Positions 29,857-41,800 of a DNA stretch of 64,000 nt are shown here, piece by piece. The notes under the pieces were generated by a model. That model made no database searches and was not told the origin of the DNA. It saw only the letters and a program-made list of their open reading frames with translations. The translations under genes and the position numbers were made by a program. This DNA comes from Phymatolithon calcareum. Taxonomy: Eukaryota; Rhodophyta; Florideophyceae; Hapalidiales. How positions within the stretch are numbered: position 1 is the stretch's first letter; the number at the start of each line of letters is the position of its first letter. The stretch is taken from assembly GCA_977006965.1 (NCBI GenBank), contig OZ345353.1:496001-560000 (forward strand), given 5' to 3'.

Positions 29857-31930
29857 TCCAATTTAGTGTCCTTGTCCGTCCCCCTCCCGTCTCCGTGCTT
29901 TGCATATTTACCCTCCGCTAACCCTTGTCCGCTCCTCGTGTGAATCCCGTGTCCTGATCTGCCCAACGTTCCAGCTCGAGTCCTTGCTCCGCTCCATGCG
30001 TCACTGGTCTCCATTCCGTCAGCCCCAAATTTCACGCTTCGCCTACTGATCCGCCGCATTTGTAATTACTCGCGTGCTGTGTATCGGCTCTCTTGTTCCT
30101 CCTCCATCCGCCCTGTGTCACTTTGTATTTTTCCTATTCACCCTTTGTGCCATTCACTGCTTACTACTTTCGACAATTTCATCACTTCGCTGCCCTCGAT
30201 GCGCCCCTCGTGTCCCTTTCGCTTTAACCCTTCCGCGTTTTGCATCACTTCCATTTCATCACTTGTGCTCGTCCATTTTTCCACCTTTGCCCTTCTTGGC
30301 ACATCGGCTCTACCCCTTGTGCCCTCGTCGTCACTCCCCTTTAACTCTTTGCGTTTCTCTCAATTTACTCCTTGCGGAACTTTGTCCCGCTCAATTTCCG
30401 TTGGTACGCCCCTTGTACTACTCCCCTTCTACCCTTTGCCCCCGTTTTGTCCATCTCCATTTTCCTATTGTACCCTTCTTGAACTTCCCCTATATCCGTC
30501 GAGCCCACTCCTTACAACTCTTCTTCACTCCCTTACGCCTGGTGCGTCTTTTGTGTCACTCCAATTTTACGACTCCCTCCCTCTTGTGTCGTTCTCGCCC
30601 CTTGCTTCACTTGCCGCTCTTTGTTTCAGTCAGCTTTTTTCTTTTGTGTCATGCCGTGGCCACTGGTACGCCTCTTGTGACACTCCCCTTTCCATCCCTC
30701 CGTCCCATTTGTTACTTCGCTCTACACTTTTACCTCTCCATGTCACTCACTATTTGACCTCTTGAGCCCTTCTTGTCACTCCTTATGCCCCTTGAGCCAA
30801 AAAAGAAGCATTCTTCTATTCTTTATCCGAAAAACCCAGTCCTCCAATTTAGCGTCCTTCTCCGTCGCCCCTCTATCCCCGTGTTCTGTAGTCTTACCTT
30901 CCGCTAACCCTTTTTCGTCAATCTTGTGAGTCTTGTGTCCTGCCCTACCCAGCGTGCCACTCTAATATTCTTGCTTCGCTTCATGTGTCATTGTGATGCG
31001 CTCGATTATCCCCACATTTCCCTCCTTGGCCTGCTCATCCACCACACTTCTCAGTACTCGCATGTTATGCACCGCCGCTCTCGTTGTTCCCCTGTCCGCC
31101 CTTGCTGCACTCCACTTTTTCTTATTCACTCTTTTTGTCACTCTGCGCTTACTCCTTTCGTCACTTGGGCCATTCCATTGCCATCTGTACCACCTTCGTT
31201 TCACTTCCGTTTTAACCTTTCCTCCCCTTGTGTCACTCACATAGTATCTCTTGTGCCCTCCTTGCTCGTCCCCTTTTTCCCCTTTGTTCTTCTTGGAACA
31301 TGGCTTCTACCCCTTGTGCGCTTTGTGTCACTCCTTTTTTATCCCTTTTGACCTGGTCTTAACCCCTCTTGTACTCCTTGTGCCCTTCTTTTCATTGCTC
31401 TTTTACTCTATTTGTTTTCATTTACTACTTCTACTGCCGTTCGTCGTTCCTTTTTCTCTTCATACGCCCGTTGTGTCACTATCCTTCTACTCCTTGTGCC
31501 ATTGTGTCACTCTCCATTCTACCCTTGTGCCCTTCTTGGGACTTCTCTCACAAACGTTAAGCCCACTCATTTCACCTTTATGTCACTCCCCTTCTACGTC
31601 TTTCTCCCCCTTGTGCCGTTCCTCCCTCTTTCGACTTCATTCTCAGCCTCTTTTTGCCCCTTTCCGCTTACTGCTCTCCTTGTCACACCCCATTTTATAT
31701 TTGTGCCCTTCTTATCACTCCCTTTTCAGCCCTTGTACCACAACTTATTTTGTTTTTCCCTTGCCTCGGATACGACCATTATGGAAGTCCCCATTTACCC
31801 CTTCCGCCTCTGGTATTCCTCTTGTTCCGCCCACCTCTTACCCTTTGCGATCCACGCCTCAGGTACGCCCCTTCTCTCACTCCCCATCTACACATGTGTA
31901 CGCTTGTACTTTCCGACCTTATGTCACATA
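29857..31930 (+). repeat. 2-kb pyrimidine-rich degenerate minisatellite, duplicated about 1 kb unit
   Basis: The plus strand is strongly C/T-rich throughout, built from variants of CCCTTGTGTCACTCC at roughly 25-40 base spacing. A higher-order duplication is visible. CCTCCAATTTAGTGTCCTTG at 29,857 recurs as CCTCCAATTTAGCGTCCTTC at 30,841, and the order of landmarks after it (CCGTGTTCTG, CCGCTAACCC, GTGTCCTG) is the same in both, giving an offset of 984 bp. The long open frames across it encode only Leu/Pro/Ser/Phe low-complexity protein and appear in several frames, so I do not call them genes. Confidence 0.75.
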
Positions 31931-31944
31931 AATAATTGTATTTT

Positions 31945-32098
31945 CGAGTGATCCTTCACCTCAGTGCAAATCCACCCTGTTGAACCTTATCTTGTTGCTG
32001 CATAAAGCCAATAGATTTCGCACAAAAAGAAGAAAACTGGCGATTGCCGAGTGATCCCTCACCTCAGCGCGTATCCACCCTGTTGAACCTTATCTTGT
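31945..32098 (+). repeat. 51-bp direct repeat, two copies
   Basis: Copies at 31,945-31,995 and 32,048-32,098 begin CGAGTGATCC and end CCTTATCTTGT, with 47 of 51 bases identical and an offset of 103 bp. They follow directly on the pyrimidine-rich tract. Confidence 0.75.
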
Positions 32099-33836
32099 AA
32101 AAATGTAACCAATGAGAAGCAAAAGAGACACCGAGAGACAGACACACACACAGACAGCGATTTTAGTAGTAGTGGATTACTTCTCGGTTGCCAATATACT
32201 TTACGTAGAGCCTCTGATCGGCTTTCACCTTCAGTAAGAAGAATGGAGATGTCGTTGCTTTGAGCTCTCAGCTCTTCCGCAATCGATGACATTCTACAGC
32301 CTTTTCTGAGATGCTTCTAGCACGCAGAAGCTCTGAGAGCTCGGAGCTCTCCAATGGCAAATAATATATTTGTTACGTGTCTATCACCACTACAGTACGT
32401 GAAAATACTTCCAGCCCCAACGCCTAATAAATTCACCGAAGTTCTGAGAATTGAACGACCAACATTACAAACACGAGATCTGCCAAATAAAGATTTCCAT
32501 ACACGAAAAATATTTCCGGTGCATGATCGAGCGCTACAATTACAACTGTTCTCCTCTTCGTCGTCGCCCTTATCAAGAGTTTGTCGCCACTGGTAGTAAC
32601 CGAGGTTCTGTCGTTCGCCTACTACCTGTTTTCGACGCTCTCTGGCGCTCATAATTTTCTATTTCTCCGTCCGAGGACTCGATGAACAAGCGAGCCAAAT
32701 CCTCCGCATTCTCTGTATTTTCAGCGAAAATGGACAGAACGCTCGAAAATGCAAGAGTTGCGTGAGAAAACTCGACCGTGATGAGTTAGAAAACCTCCGC
32801 CTTTACCGACACCCCTGCGAACCACGAGTCAAAGCAGACATTAATAGGCCTGCAGCCGATGCGAATTCCGCGTATTCCTTGGTAGCCTCTTCGAAGCGCG
32901 CCGCGCGTGCGAAGTCGCAGCGGTAGCCTGAGAACCTCAATGGACTGCCTCGGGAGCCATGCATACAGCAGGATTCCAAGCATGGCGTTAAGTCCGTAGC
33001 CCCCTCGACGCATGCCATACGCCAGGTCGACTTCATCCAGTTGTCCGAGGCGGTGGACGATCGACCGGTTGACAAGCACTCGCGGTGTTCGGTCGAGTAC
33101 GGGAGCCGTCAAAATGCACTGCAATCAGCTCAGCGGCAAGTTGAATTATTCTGCGACACGGAACAATGTATCTCGGCTGTGTTGTAACGTATCAATGGTA
33201 TCATATGCTCTGTGCTGACTATGATATAAGCACAAATTCCTTTCGTATGCGCAGTTAAACTTTTGCACCATCGTACAGATTTTCTGTCAAGTCTGCCATA
33301 GCGGTCCTGCTGTTTTTTACTCTTCAGCCCGAGCGACTTTTTCAGCCTCTTGCATTCCACCGATAACCCATCCGCAAAGATAAAAAATGACTGCACCAAT
33401 GATTCCATCTCCATGTATCGCCTGCCTTCCTTATACAAGTCTAAAACTGCCTGCCGAAGCTTGGACCCCCAATCCAGTCGTTTCGAATGCACCCACTTGG
33501 GCTCGTACGCCTCAACAGCATGGGGATGCTTCTCAGGTCCGAATTATACCAACGTTTTCGAGTTCATGTTCGGCCACTACTGCTTCCACTTTTTATCATA
33601 TGACCATATGTCCACTTCTATCCATACCAGTTAGAGAGCATCGGATGGCATGTTCACACCTTGCTTATAGAGTGCATCGTCGTATTCTCGAACAACGGAG
33701 CGAAAATCGAGCGTGAAACTTGCATTTCGATTTCGCTCCGTTACACGCGACTACCTCTCGCTCTCCACCGCTACGCTCATCGATCCGCGCCGCATTGCCT
33801 TCTCTCACACTATAACACTGGCGATGTGCGCTTCTC
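32099..33836. other. No supported gene
   Basis: Several frames of 100-120 codons occur on the minus strand. The one at 33,489-33,130 (QAVLDLYKEGRRYMEMESLV, VECKRLKKSLGLKSKKQQDR) looks the most protein-like, with helical charged segments, but it has no ATG at its start and no family I recognise. It could be a fragment of a decayed gene. Confidence 0.35.
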
Positions 33837-34814
33837 ATGGCAACTCGCACACGGACCTGTGTACAAACCGCGCAACCGAGCATGCCGTCTACATCCTCAT
33901 CTGCCCAGGGCAGCGCGGGTCCTGCTCTGGCGGCGGCTGCACATAATATTCTCGCATTCGAGAAATCCGGGGGCCATAACGCCCCACCCTGCTCTGCAAG
34001 TCTTCCGCAGTCTCTCCAATGCATGCCACCCCGTGGAACACCGTTGCCTGTCCCACACGCACACTTCGCGCACAGCAGCACGCTCCCGCCCCATCAACAG
34101 CGCTATCCCATCATTCGCGACACGCCGCCCGTCGCGCGCAATGTCTCCCTCGCCGAATCACGGATCTTCCCGCATGCTCCTCACACCATGCCGCCTGACC
34201 ATCTATCTCACCTCGCACGCAGCGCTCCAAGCGCCGCAAATACACCACCTGACACACACTCGTCCGGGTGGCCGCTCTGCTCGTTGACCCCTCCTCTGCC
34301 ACGCTCATACTTGTTCTCCGCCGTTGATCTTGATCGGTCCACAAGGGCGGACCTCCCCACACACATCGCCACCCCAACGTTGCTTTTCGGTGGCAATGCT
34401 GGTGCCGAGGATGCGGACGAGAACCTTGACGGTCCAATAACTACTCTCTCCACTGGCGACCCGTGGCAGAAGGGCTATGCTCCAAGAACTCTCGGCTTAC
34501 AGACTCCCATTGCGCGAGCCTGTGCCTACAAATTCCTGTTTCTCAGCAAAGCCTGCGACCTTCGCAAGCTTGCGCAGGCGAAGAAAGAGACACAATCAGG
34601 GTGCAAGAATGCAACCATCGCAAAACTCATGATCAAAGCACAAACGGCGTGGGGTTGTAAATCGCACAAGTTGGCACACTGGTTGTGGTCGGGTTGTTCC
34701 CTGGCGGAAAGCCAACGGCGGCGCGAAGCGCCGGCCTTTATTGAAAAAACAATGGATCAAAAGATGACTTGGCCGTATGAGAATTGGAGCAGCGGTTCTA
34801 GGGTTTGCCCTTAG
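33837..34814 (+). CDS. Hypothetical ORF, doubtful
   Basis: The 325-codon frame opens with ATG. The first 270 residues are rich in Pro, Ser, Ala and His and show no domain. The last 50 residues read through a dispersed repeat that is also present at 46.1-46.5 kb, so at least the C-terminus is not gene-specific. Overlapping long frames on both strands reflect high GC rather than coding constraint. I regard it as probably not a real gene. Confidence 0.2.
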   Translation: MATRTRTCVQTAQPSMPSTSSSAQGSAGPALAAAAHNILAFEKSGGHNAPPCSASLPQSLQCMPPRGTPLPVPHAHFAHSSTLPPHQQRYPIIRDTPPVARNVSLAESRIFPHAPHTMPPDHLSHLARSAPSAANTPPDTHSSGWPLCSLTPPLPRSYLFSAVDLDRSTRADLPTHIATPTLLFGGNAGAEDADENLDGPITTLSTGDPWQKGYAPRTLGLQTPIARACAYKFLFLSKACDLRKLAQAKKETQSGCKNATIAKLMIKAQTAWGCKSHKLAHWLWSGCSLAESQRRREAPAFIEKTMDQKMTWPYENWSSGSRVCP

Positions 34815-34975
34815 TGATCCTACGCATCGAAAACTATGGTACTGTAATGACTGTAATGCTATCTGTAATGGCTTGCTGTAAATGCAATCTGTAATGACAA
34901 TTTGAAGGGAGCTATTTGTATAGGAGTATGATAATGGCGTTGGACGCCACAAACGGAGATTGCTGATGGTACATA
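34646..34975 (+). repeat. Dispersed repeat, copy 1
   Basis: The sequence starts near CGCACAAGTTGGCACACTGG and ends near TAATGGCGTTGGACGCCACA. An inverted, longer copy lies at 46,072-46,506. Shared landmarks are GTGGTCGGGTTGTTCCCTGG, TCTAGGGTTTG, GTGATCC, ATCTATTTGTATAGGAGTATGATA (variants) and GGCGTT-GACGCCACA. The family is unclassified. No target duplication is obvious. Confidence 0.65.
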
Positions 34976-35096
34976 CGATAGGGAAACTGCTTCGGAGCCG
35001 CACAGGCAGTGTTCTGGAGACAACCTGTCAATAAAGTTGAACTCATTCGGAAAGCACCGACTCACCACATATTCGTCACTCATGAACCCGTGCCGC

Positions 35097-35960
35097 AACC
35101 GCGGTGCAGCCGCCATGACTGTGGAAGAGTTCACCCGTCTGATGGGCCTACTGAAGAGACATGAAGCAGCGCGCGACGCGCCCATGGAATCTGGACGCGA
35201 CCTCTTGCGCGAGCAGCAACAACGCTGCGCAGGAGGTGACGCGTTCTGGGAGACATTGATCGCGAAGCTGTTCAATGACTCCACTGTTCGTGTGGAACTG
35301 GACTTGAGGGGTTGTATCTCCGGCGAGGACGATGTGTCCACTGTCGACTCCAAATTCAAACCTATTATGCCGTGCGCGGAAGCGTGATTTGTTTACGAAA
35401 GCATATTCACGGTGGACCGTCTCCGGTCATAACAATCCTGAGGGCGGTGGCTTTCAAAACTTTGTCAACCCGGCACCTAATGCAACTACTATGTCTGTCC
35501 AAGGCAAGTTTACGTGCATCAAGTTTCATGCCATTGGATGTGGCACAGTGGAGGAGGAAACGGAAGTGCTGAACTTCACGTGTAAGCTGGCCCCGGCGAG
35601 TGTTAATTTCGATGAGAGCGAGCACATGGACGCTCGGAGCGGGCGCACGCGCGTGAACCGGAAGGCGGAGGATCTCATGTTAGCGGAATCGTAGCAGCGC
35701 TCGAAAAACTTAGATGCGGTTGTGGCTACGATATAATCAATGGAGAACACACTATCGTCGGGAGAGCGTGCCTCCTCCAGCACCAAATTGCACAAGGACG
35801 CGGCTGTTGTGGACGAATAAATCATACTGCTAGAGCAGCTGCAGATGTTCACCAAACAGTGAGCGGAAATCATGGTGTTCGACGCGAACGAAGATATGAA
35901 TTCACGCATGCGCTCTGGGCACGAGCGGAATCTCAAAGCATCGCACAGAAATTAGAGCTG
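35097..35960 (+). pseudogene. Transposon-associated protein remnant
   Basis: A first frame (35,115-35,370) encodes MTVEEFTRLMGLLKRHEAAR, REQQQRC, DAFWETLIAKLFNDSTVRV. The similarity-like continuation shifts frame near 35,340 into RDLFTKAYSRWTVSGHNNPE, then KFTCIKFHAIGCGTVEEE. After the stop at 35,694 a third stretch encodes SSGERASSSTKLHKDAAVVD before stops. The layout of a helix-rich domain ending FNDxxVR and then a W-x-x-SG-x-N segment is common in accessory proteins of DNA transposons in algae and oomycetes. The specific family is not proven. It is clearly interrupted and so is listed as a fossil. Confidence 0.35.
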
Positions 35961-36984
35961 AGTGCGATGTAAAGTATTACGAAAACATCTTTATCGGGGG
36001 CCACGACTGAGGTTTGGATTGTGCAGGGCGCGTGACGCCGCGCTGTTTAAGTCCAGAGGTGAAGGGCTGGCCCAGGGTCTGCTCTTCGATATCACGGCGG
36101 CGGCGGCCTATTCGCCTGAAGGGCTTCCAGAGGTGCGTTTCGGCGGACCTCCAAGTGTCAAAAACAGCGCCTGCGGTGGACAATGTAGGGCGCAGGCATG
36201 CGGCGACGTCGTCAGCGTTAATGCAAAAGTTGTGCAGACGCATAAAAAGGGAGAAAATGGGGAGCGTATCGACGAGTTTGTAGCTAAACGGGCGCCACAG
36301 AATTCCCCATCTCTACGAGCATGCCAAAAGCTTGTTACACGGCGATACGGCATGAGCTGTGGCATAAGTTGAAAGATTCTCTATATACGCCTTCCTCGGG
36401 GTCTGTCTGTGACCCCTTGGACCAGGGGATTAGTAGACCGTTGCAGCAGTGATATGTAGCGTCTTCAGCCAGCCATAAACCCTGGACCATGTCTCCTGCG
36501 CGGTGGCGGGTGGCCAGAGAGGATGTGGCGGAGGCGATCGAGTCGTGCGTGCTGCCGACACATTTGCAGAGCATTATAGAAAGCGGTATTTGTAGTCAAT
36601 CACGGCTTGCACAGGCAGTGCATAATTACTTTTCCGACAATAAAAATTACAGGGGACGTACTGATCAGCTGGCTTCTGCACTGGCTCGACGGTTACGAGT
36701 CATGCGGTTTGCACAGGCGCGCGAAAGTCTTCGTCGTTGAACAGGACCATGATCGTCGTTGCCAAGGTTGTCAACAGAAGGGGTTTCTTTTTCAGTCCGT
36801 CGTGGACCAGAAGTACCGTGAGCAATGGGAAGAGGTTTCGGTGCAAACTAACAAAATTATTGTAATATTATATGAGAAAAAAGCAGATCAAACCGAGTTG
36901 ACCGGTTTCCCAGGGGCGAAGAGGTTCCTGTGTTCGTATGAAAAGACGGGACGCGGGTGTCCATCCACATGAAAACCGTCAGGT
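35961..36984. other. No supported gene
   Basis: Only short frames are present. The frame at 36,607-36,972 on the plus strand (DQKYREQWEEVSVQTNKIIV) is protein-like but unrecognised. Nothing else. Confidence 0.3.
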
Positions 36985-36985
36985 G

Positions 36986-37830
36986 TCATTTTGAAGCAAA
37001 ACGTTCTTGACAGGAAAATGAAAATGCTGGTATAAACTGGACCTCAGCCGTTGGACCATTTCGCTGAATGATCACCCCGTACAGCGGCGTCACGTTGTGC
37101 ACGCTCACAACGTTATCCTCGCCTGCCCTCCTGAACACCTCCAGCACGCTTATAACATTACCCGGAAAGTCTAGCTTGGCTCGAAGCGCGAGAAGGCCGG
37201 AATTTTTTAATTCACGCCGCAGTGCGAGCAGTGAATCCTGGCGGGTGCGTCCAAGAATTCTTGGGCGATGCTCCGGTGAAATTTCACTCTCGTCGCCTAT
37301 CCAAGCCTTCCATACCAGCTCGGCCAGGCTCGCTGATGTCTCGGCGATAGTTGTAACTGGTATGTCCGAGCGCAGCGCCAACTTTGCGAGTTTCGGGACG
37401 TTTGTCGTCACCAGCTGGTTCTCTAGGATGGAGTCTAAATTCGGCTCCAAGCAAAAAAACGGAGCTTAATGTGACAGAGAGAGTCCCACTGCACCTTCAG
37501 AATCGCGCGCAGCCCGGCCACGCACCATGACTTGCTGAAGAACTTCGATGTCAAAACAGAGGTGTTCCTGTTCAGGATAGAGATCTTTTGAGGCGTTAAA
37601 GCGAATACGTTGCTTGTGTCAGAAGATGAGAGCACCTGGACCCTAATCCTAGGGTTTTGTCGGAATATTCCTCCACGCTGCAAACAACAATTCTCGTTCC
37701 AGAAATGTAATGTCCAATGTTCTTCGTACGTATTGTGTGTCAGCCGATTTTTAACTCCGAAGAGACGAGAGCTGCTTTCTTTAGACGACGTTTCAGTGCT
37801 GTCGTCGAGTGAGTCTCGGAATGCTGACAA
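36986..37830 (-). pseudogene. TIR-linker protein, decayed copy 3
   Basis: Two frames meet near 37,440. The upstream one contains SVLTSKFFSKSWCVAGLRAI, aligned to LFFHSAWCVAELRAF of the intact copy. The TIR catalytic Glu is replaced by Gly (GGG). The downstream frame carries the same linker as the other copies: VTTIAETSASLAELVWKAW, then RILGRTRQDSLLALRRELK, then VLEVFRRAGEDNVVSVHN. The N-terminal half of the TIR domain is unrecognisable and no Sel1 repeats follow. It is more diverged from copies 1 and 2 than they are from each other. Given the frameshift and the lost Glu, I call it a pseudogene. Confidence 0.65.
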
Positions 37831-37962
37831 GCACCCTCCCTGGAACCGTAGACAGCATTATTTTTGTTCAAAACCAGCACTTGTGTCCTGTAGAGGTAAA
37901 GTCTCTTGTTGTGCGCGGGAGGGAAGCTTGATTTTTCACTTGTTTCATTGATGCGTCGTATG

Positions 37963-38610
37963 TCATCATCTGTGATCCGGAACGAATTCGCTACTGAGAA
38001 TGAAAGAACTGTACGTCTTCCGATTGGCGATGGTTTCTCGAGAGTAGTGGGAACACTCCAGTGTCAAGGCCCAAATGAACCAGGTGATCGAGGAGAAAAC
38101 TGGCGATTTGGAATCAGATGCTCTGCATGCGGAAGGGACGATTCCTATGGCTTCGAGCTGGAAAGGATCTCCGGTGACCACCAATGGACGACCACCAAAC
38201 GGAAGACTTGCTGAAATGTCTGCCGACGCAAGATCACGAAATGCCTTACCAGTGGAATTGAAAACTGTTTCGGAAATTAGAGCGATTTCTTCGATTACAA
38301 CGAACTATGTTTGCACCGAGGCCTGTTTCTTCATTGGGTTCTTTCTGAAAATTTCAACGAGCTTGCATTTTGAAAATTCCAATGCGATGGTGCTCCGAAG
38401 AGTAAATGGATTGTAGACCCGTCCGGAGCGAATAAAGCGTTGTTAGTTAATTCACAAGCCGTGAAAATCGAGTAGTGCCCTATGCTTGTTCGAACCACAT
38501 GTAGAATCTCTTGTAGCAGGAAAGATTTTCCACTTCCTGCGCCACCGATTATTGCTATCGACTTTCCTTTTTTGAAGGTAACGAGCGCTTAAGCTTGTGT
38601 GTTATCCAAG
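37963..38610 (-). pseudogene. PIF1-like DNA helicase fragment
   Basis: The minus strand holds a Walker A loop (SIAIIGGAGSGKSFLLQEIL, near 38,565-38,520), a degraded Walker B (FVVIEEIALISE), and the PIF1-type motif VVTGDPFQLEAIG near 38,184. This is the order in PIF1 superfamily 1B helicases, which are found as host proteins and as the helicase part of Helitron transposons. Frameshifts and stops occur between the motifs, and Glu replaces Asp in the Walker B box. The fragment ends near 37,966. A Helitron origin is likely in this context but no replication-initiator domain is visible. Confidence 0.6.
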
Positions 38611-38849
38611 GCCATATTACTTTCGGCTTTTTCTTGTGCAATCTTGCGGTTCTCTGAGAAAGTATCATTGGCGGCGATCGGAGAGGTTGGATTCGTGAGT
38701 AAGCTTGTACCTGCAGTACAAAAAATGGTACAGAGTTAACACCTCGTTGGAGTACATCTGAATCTAGAAGTGAACCGCTACAATGTAACGGTGAGTAGGC
38801 ATTGGGAGGATGGCGCGAGTTAGGATAGGCTTTCAGTACCATTAGTATT

Positions 38850-41800
38850 GGGAGGAAGATCTAGTGAGAAAGTCGGCGAGTATGATCCTATGGTAATAGG
38901 CACAGAATTCAAATAGGAAAATATCAATTCATAACAATTCATAATTAAGTGTCATGCAGTAGGTGTGAAAGCAAGTATCAATCACGTGTGCATAGTGTAT
39001 ATACTGATTCAAAAACGGAAGAATTTACTGATTGATTGCTCCTGCACTCTTGGATCAGTGCACATAAGGAACTGTGTGTTTGAAGGGATGCGAGGAAAAG
39101 ATCGATTCATCTGTTCAACACTCATATAATTTACCATGATTAATGGAGAAATAAGAGAAGAACTTCTTTCTAGAAAATTAAATAGGCGAAAGGGAGAATG
39201 ATCATCCTTGATGCGGTGAAAATTTCTCGTCATTAATCGTGACAGAGTTTCATGAAACCGTTTAGTATTTACTTTCCAATCACGAGCATAGAAGCTCTCA
39301 TGCAAAGCCCTCATACATTTACAATCTTCTATTCTGAACCATTTACAACAATAAACCTCTAAGCAGAGATAAAGATTCTCCCACTAGTGGCCTATCCGCT
39401 TACGTGCTCTCCCTCTTAGAAGAGCAAGGACTATGAATGTACTTCAAGAGCATAACCTCCAAAGCTTTGATACTGAAATTTGGCTTTCTCATCACTTTCT
39501 GGAGCTTCTGTTCAGCGACAGCCCTCATTATCAGGAACATTAACGGCTTTGAAAAGGTTCTGAAATTTTCTCCATGGTTTATATGTGTCGCTTCGCACGC
39601 TCATTATTCCAGTGCACACAGTACCTATTGCGTACTGCTCAAAAAAGTATTTCCCAATGATTAATATTAATATCCATCCATAGAGTTCAATTGCTACTCC
39701 TCCCTAGTCATTTACCTCGAAAAAGGACTTACTACTTGTTTTCTGTTCTTGTTTGAGTTTCATGTAGTGTGCACGTTTAAAAAGAGATTTACATGCGGTG
39801 CTGGAGCAAAGTGCATATCAGTCCGTCTCTTGAAGGGAAAGAATGGAAGAACAGGAGACAGTTGTCAATGAATCTCTCGGAAAGCTTTTGTTATGATTCT
39901 TTGCGAAGTGCAGTGTAGAACATCTTTTAAAAGTAGAAATTACACTCTATAGATCAGTACCGCTTTACTTTTCCCCCAACATTCTAAAGATAGATGCAGT
40001 TCATATGTCAACAAAATTAGAAAAATACTGACGGATATGTTACACCGATGACGAAAGTTTTTCAATGGAGCCATCTGTATGGCTTTCCATCATTTTTTTG
40101 TCCAGTTGGATTTTGTACTTCACTGCACATGCATTGGAAGTACAAGAATCGCATACGGACACAGACATGAGAAACGACATTCCCAAGCAACCCAAACGAA
40201 GAACTTTGTATTCATTTACAGGGAATATCGGAGTTCATTGAAAACTTTTCCCGATGTTGCAATTTGACATTGGCTCATTGCGCTCAAGATCTTGATATGC
40301 TGTACGCGTTGAAGGATATTATTTCAGTTTCAGAGTATTCCGTGACGAGACCTAGAATGTGCCGAATGCATAACGGCAGGATCGCGGTAATTTCCAAACT
40401 CGTTCCTAGGAGATCTACAAGCGCGATACACTTCGCCCGAGTGCGGTGCGTGGTGAAAGGCGCAAATCTTTACATTTGTGCATAATGCGACAATGCCTAT
40501 CAAAGCGAATGTCACTACTCACGTGCGAACGGAATAATTCCTGAAGAGGACGGAGCAGTGGAAAATCCTCCCGAGACTGAGGAGCCATATATGGCCGCTA
40601 GTAGCACACAGTTGAATCAAGTGACAGGAAACGACTATGCTTCATATCTTCCGCTATCACCAGTGACATGTAACAGATCTGTGTAAGTCGACTTTGAAGA
40701 AATACGGTCAGCGCTGGACCGCAAGCTATACATTCTGGAAGCGCCTCTTTGCTGTCTCGAATGTGCGGCGACTCGAAATGAGAAGACAAAAAGGTATGGA
40801 AGGTCGGAATCATCATGTGCAGAAACGGTCCATGATTTCTACATATTGAGGCTTATATTTGACCTCATGTAGTGCTAAAGTTACTTCCGAAGGGCGATCA
40901 GAGTGCATTTTAGTTAATAAGTACTCTTCGGCTGCAGCACATGCATTCATTTGAGAGGAATTTCTTAGCATGGTTCTATCGAACGGTACGTTAACGGGTC
41001 GACTCAAGCACTTTCACTCTCAAGATACATCCTACATAGATAGTAAGATGCTTCCCGCATATCCAGCTTTCCGCTCCGTGCGCATGATCCAACTTTTACT
41101 CTCAATAATGCTTAAGCTAATGAGCCTAAACCCAGGCCCAGATATCCTTCGATATGACCTGTGTGAATGTACTGCTTAATACGGCACGAGAAGACTCCCG
41201 GAAATTTGTGTGGATGGCATATATCAAGGATATTTGAAATCAAAACATGTGCCTGTTCATTGAATTGCGGAGGCCCGCAGAGCTATTCCCATAAGCGACT
41301 CTACTGGAAATTGAAGTAACTCGAAGGTCCTTAGCAAAACTCGTGAGCCGAGAAGAGACCATAAAAATTCTTTTCAAGCCGCTATTTGTACTGCGGAAAT
41401 TTCGACATGGATATTCGAATAGTATCAATTGATGTATTGCCTCCGCACTTCTGCACTTCTTCGATATGTTTTCGAAAATTTAACAACTATCAAAATGACA
41501 TTAGTGATACCAGTGCATTGTGAATTGGCTGCAATCAGAGAACTTACAAACTTTTCGTTCTTGGACAATACAGCACTGTACCGTTTGCAAATTCCCCTGC
41601 TAATGCTGTCCAAAGATTGCATTGCGAAAGGAAGGATACAGCTGATGCACAATTATGGTGCACTTGGTCGTCATTCAAATGCAGCAGCAACAGATATCTC
41701 CGCACCATCTCAAATCAAGAGAAGAAAATTCGTATCCTTTTTAGCAAACAGGTTGGAGATTGTGCTGCGTAACTTGAAGGAAAATGATGGTTTCTCAGAA

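Noticed and set aside
30074-31935. Long open frames (about 140-230 codons) in the pyrimidine-rich tract
   Set aside because: They occur in several overlapping frames, consist of Leu/Pro/Ser/Phe low complexity, and follow from the C/T bias of a degenerate minisatellite.
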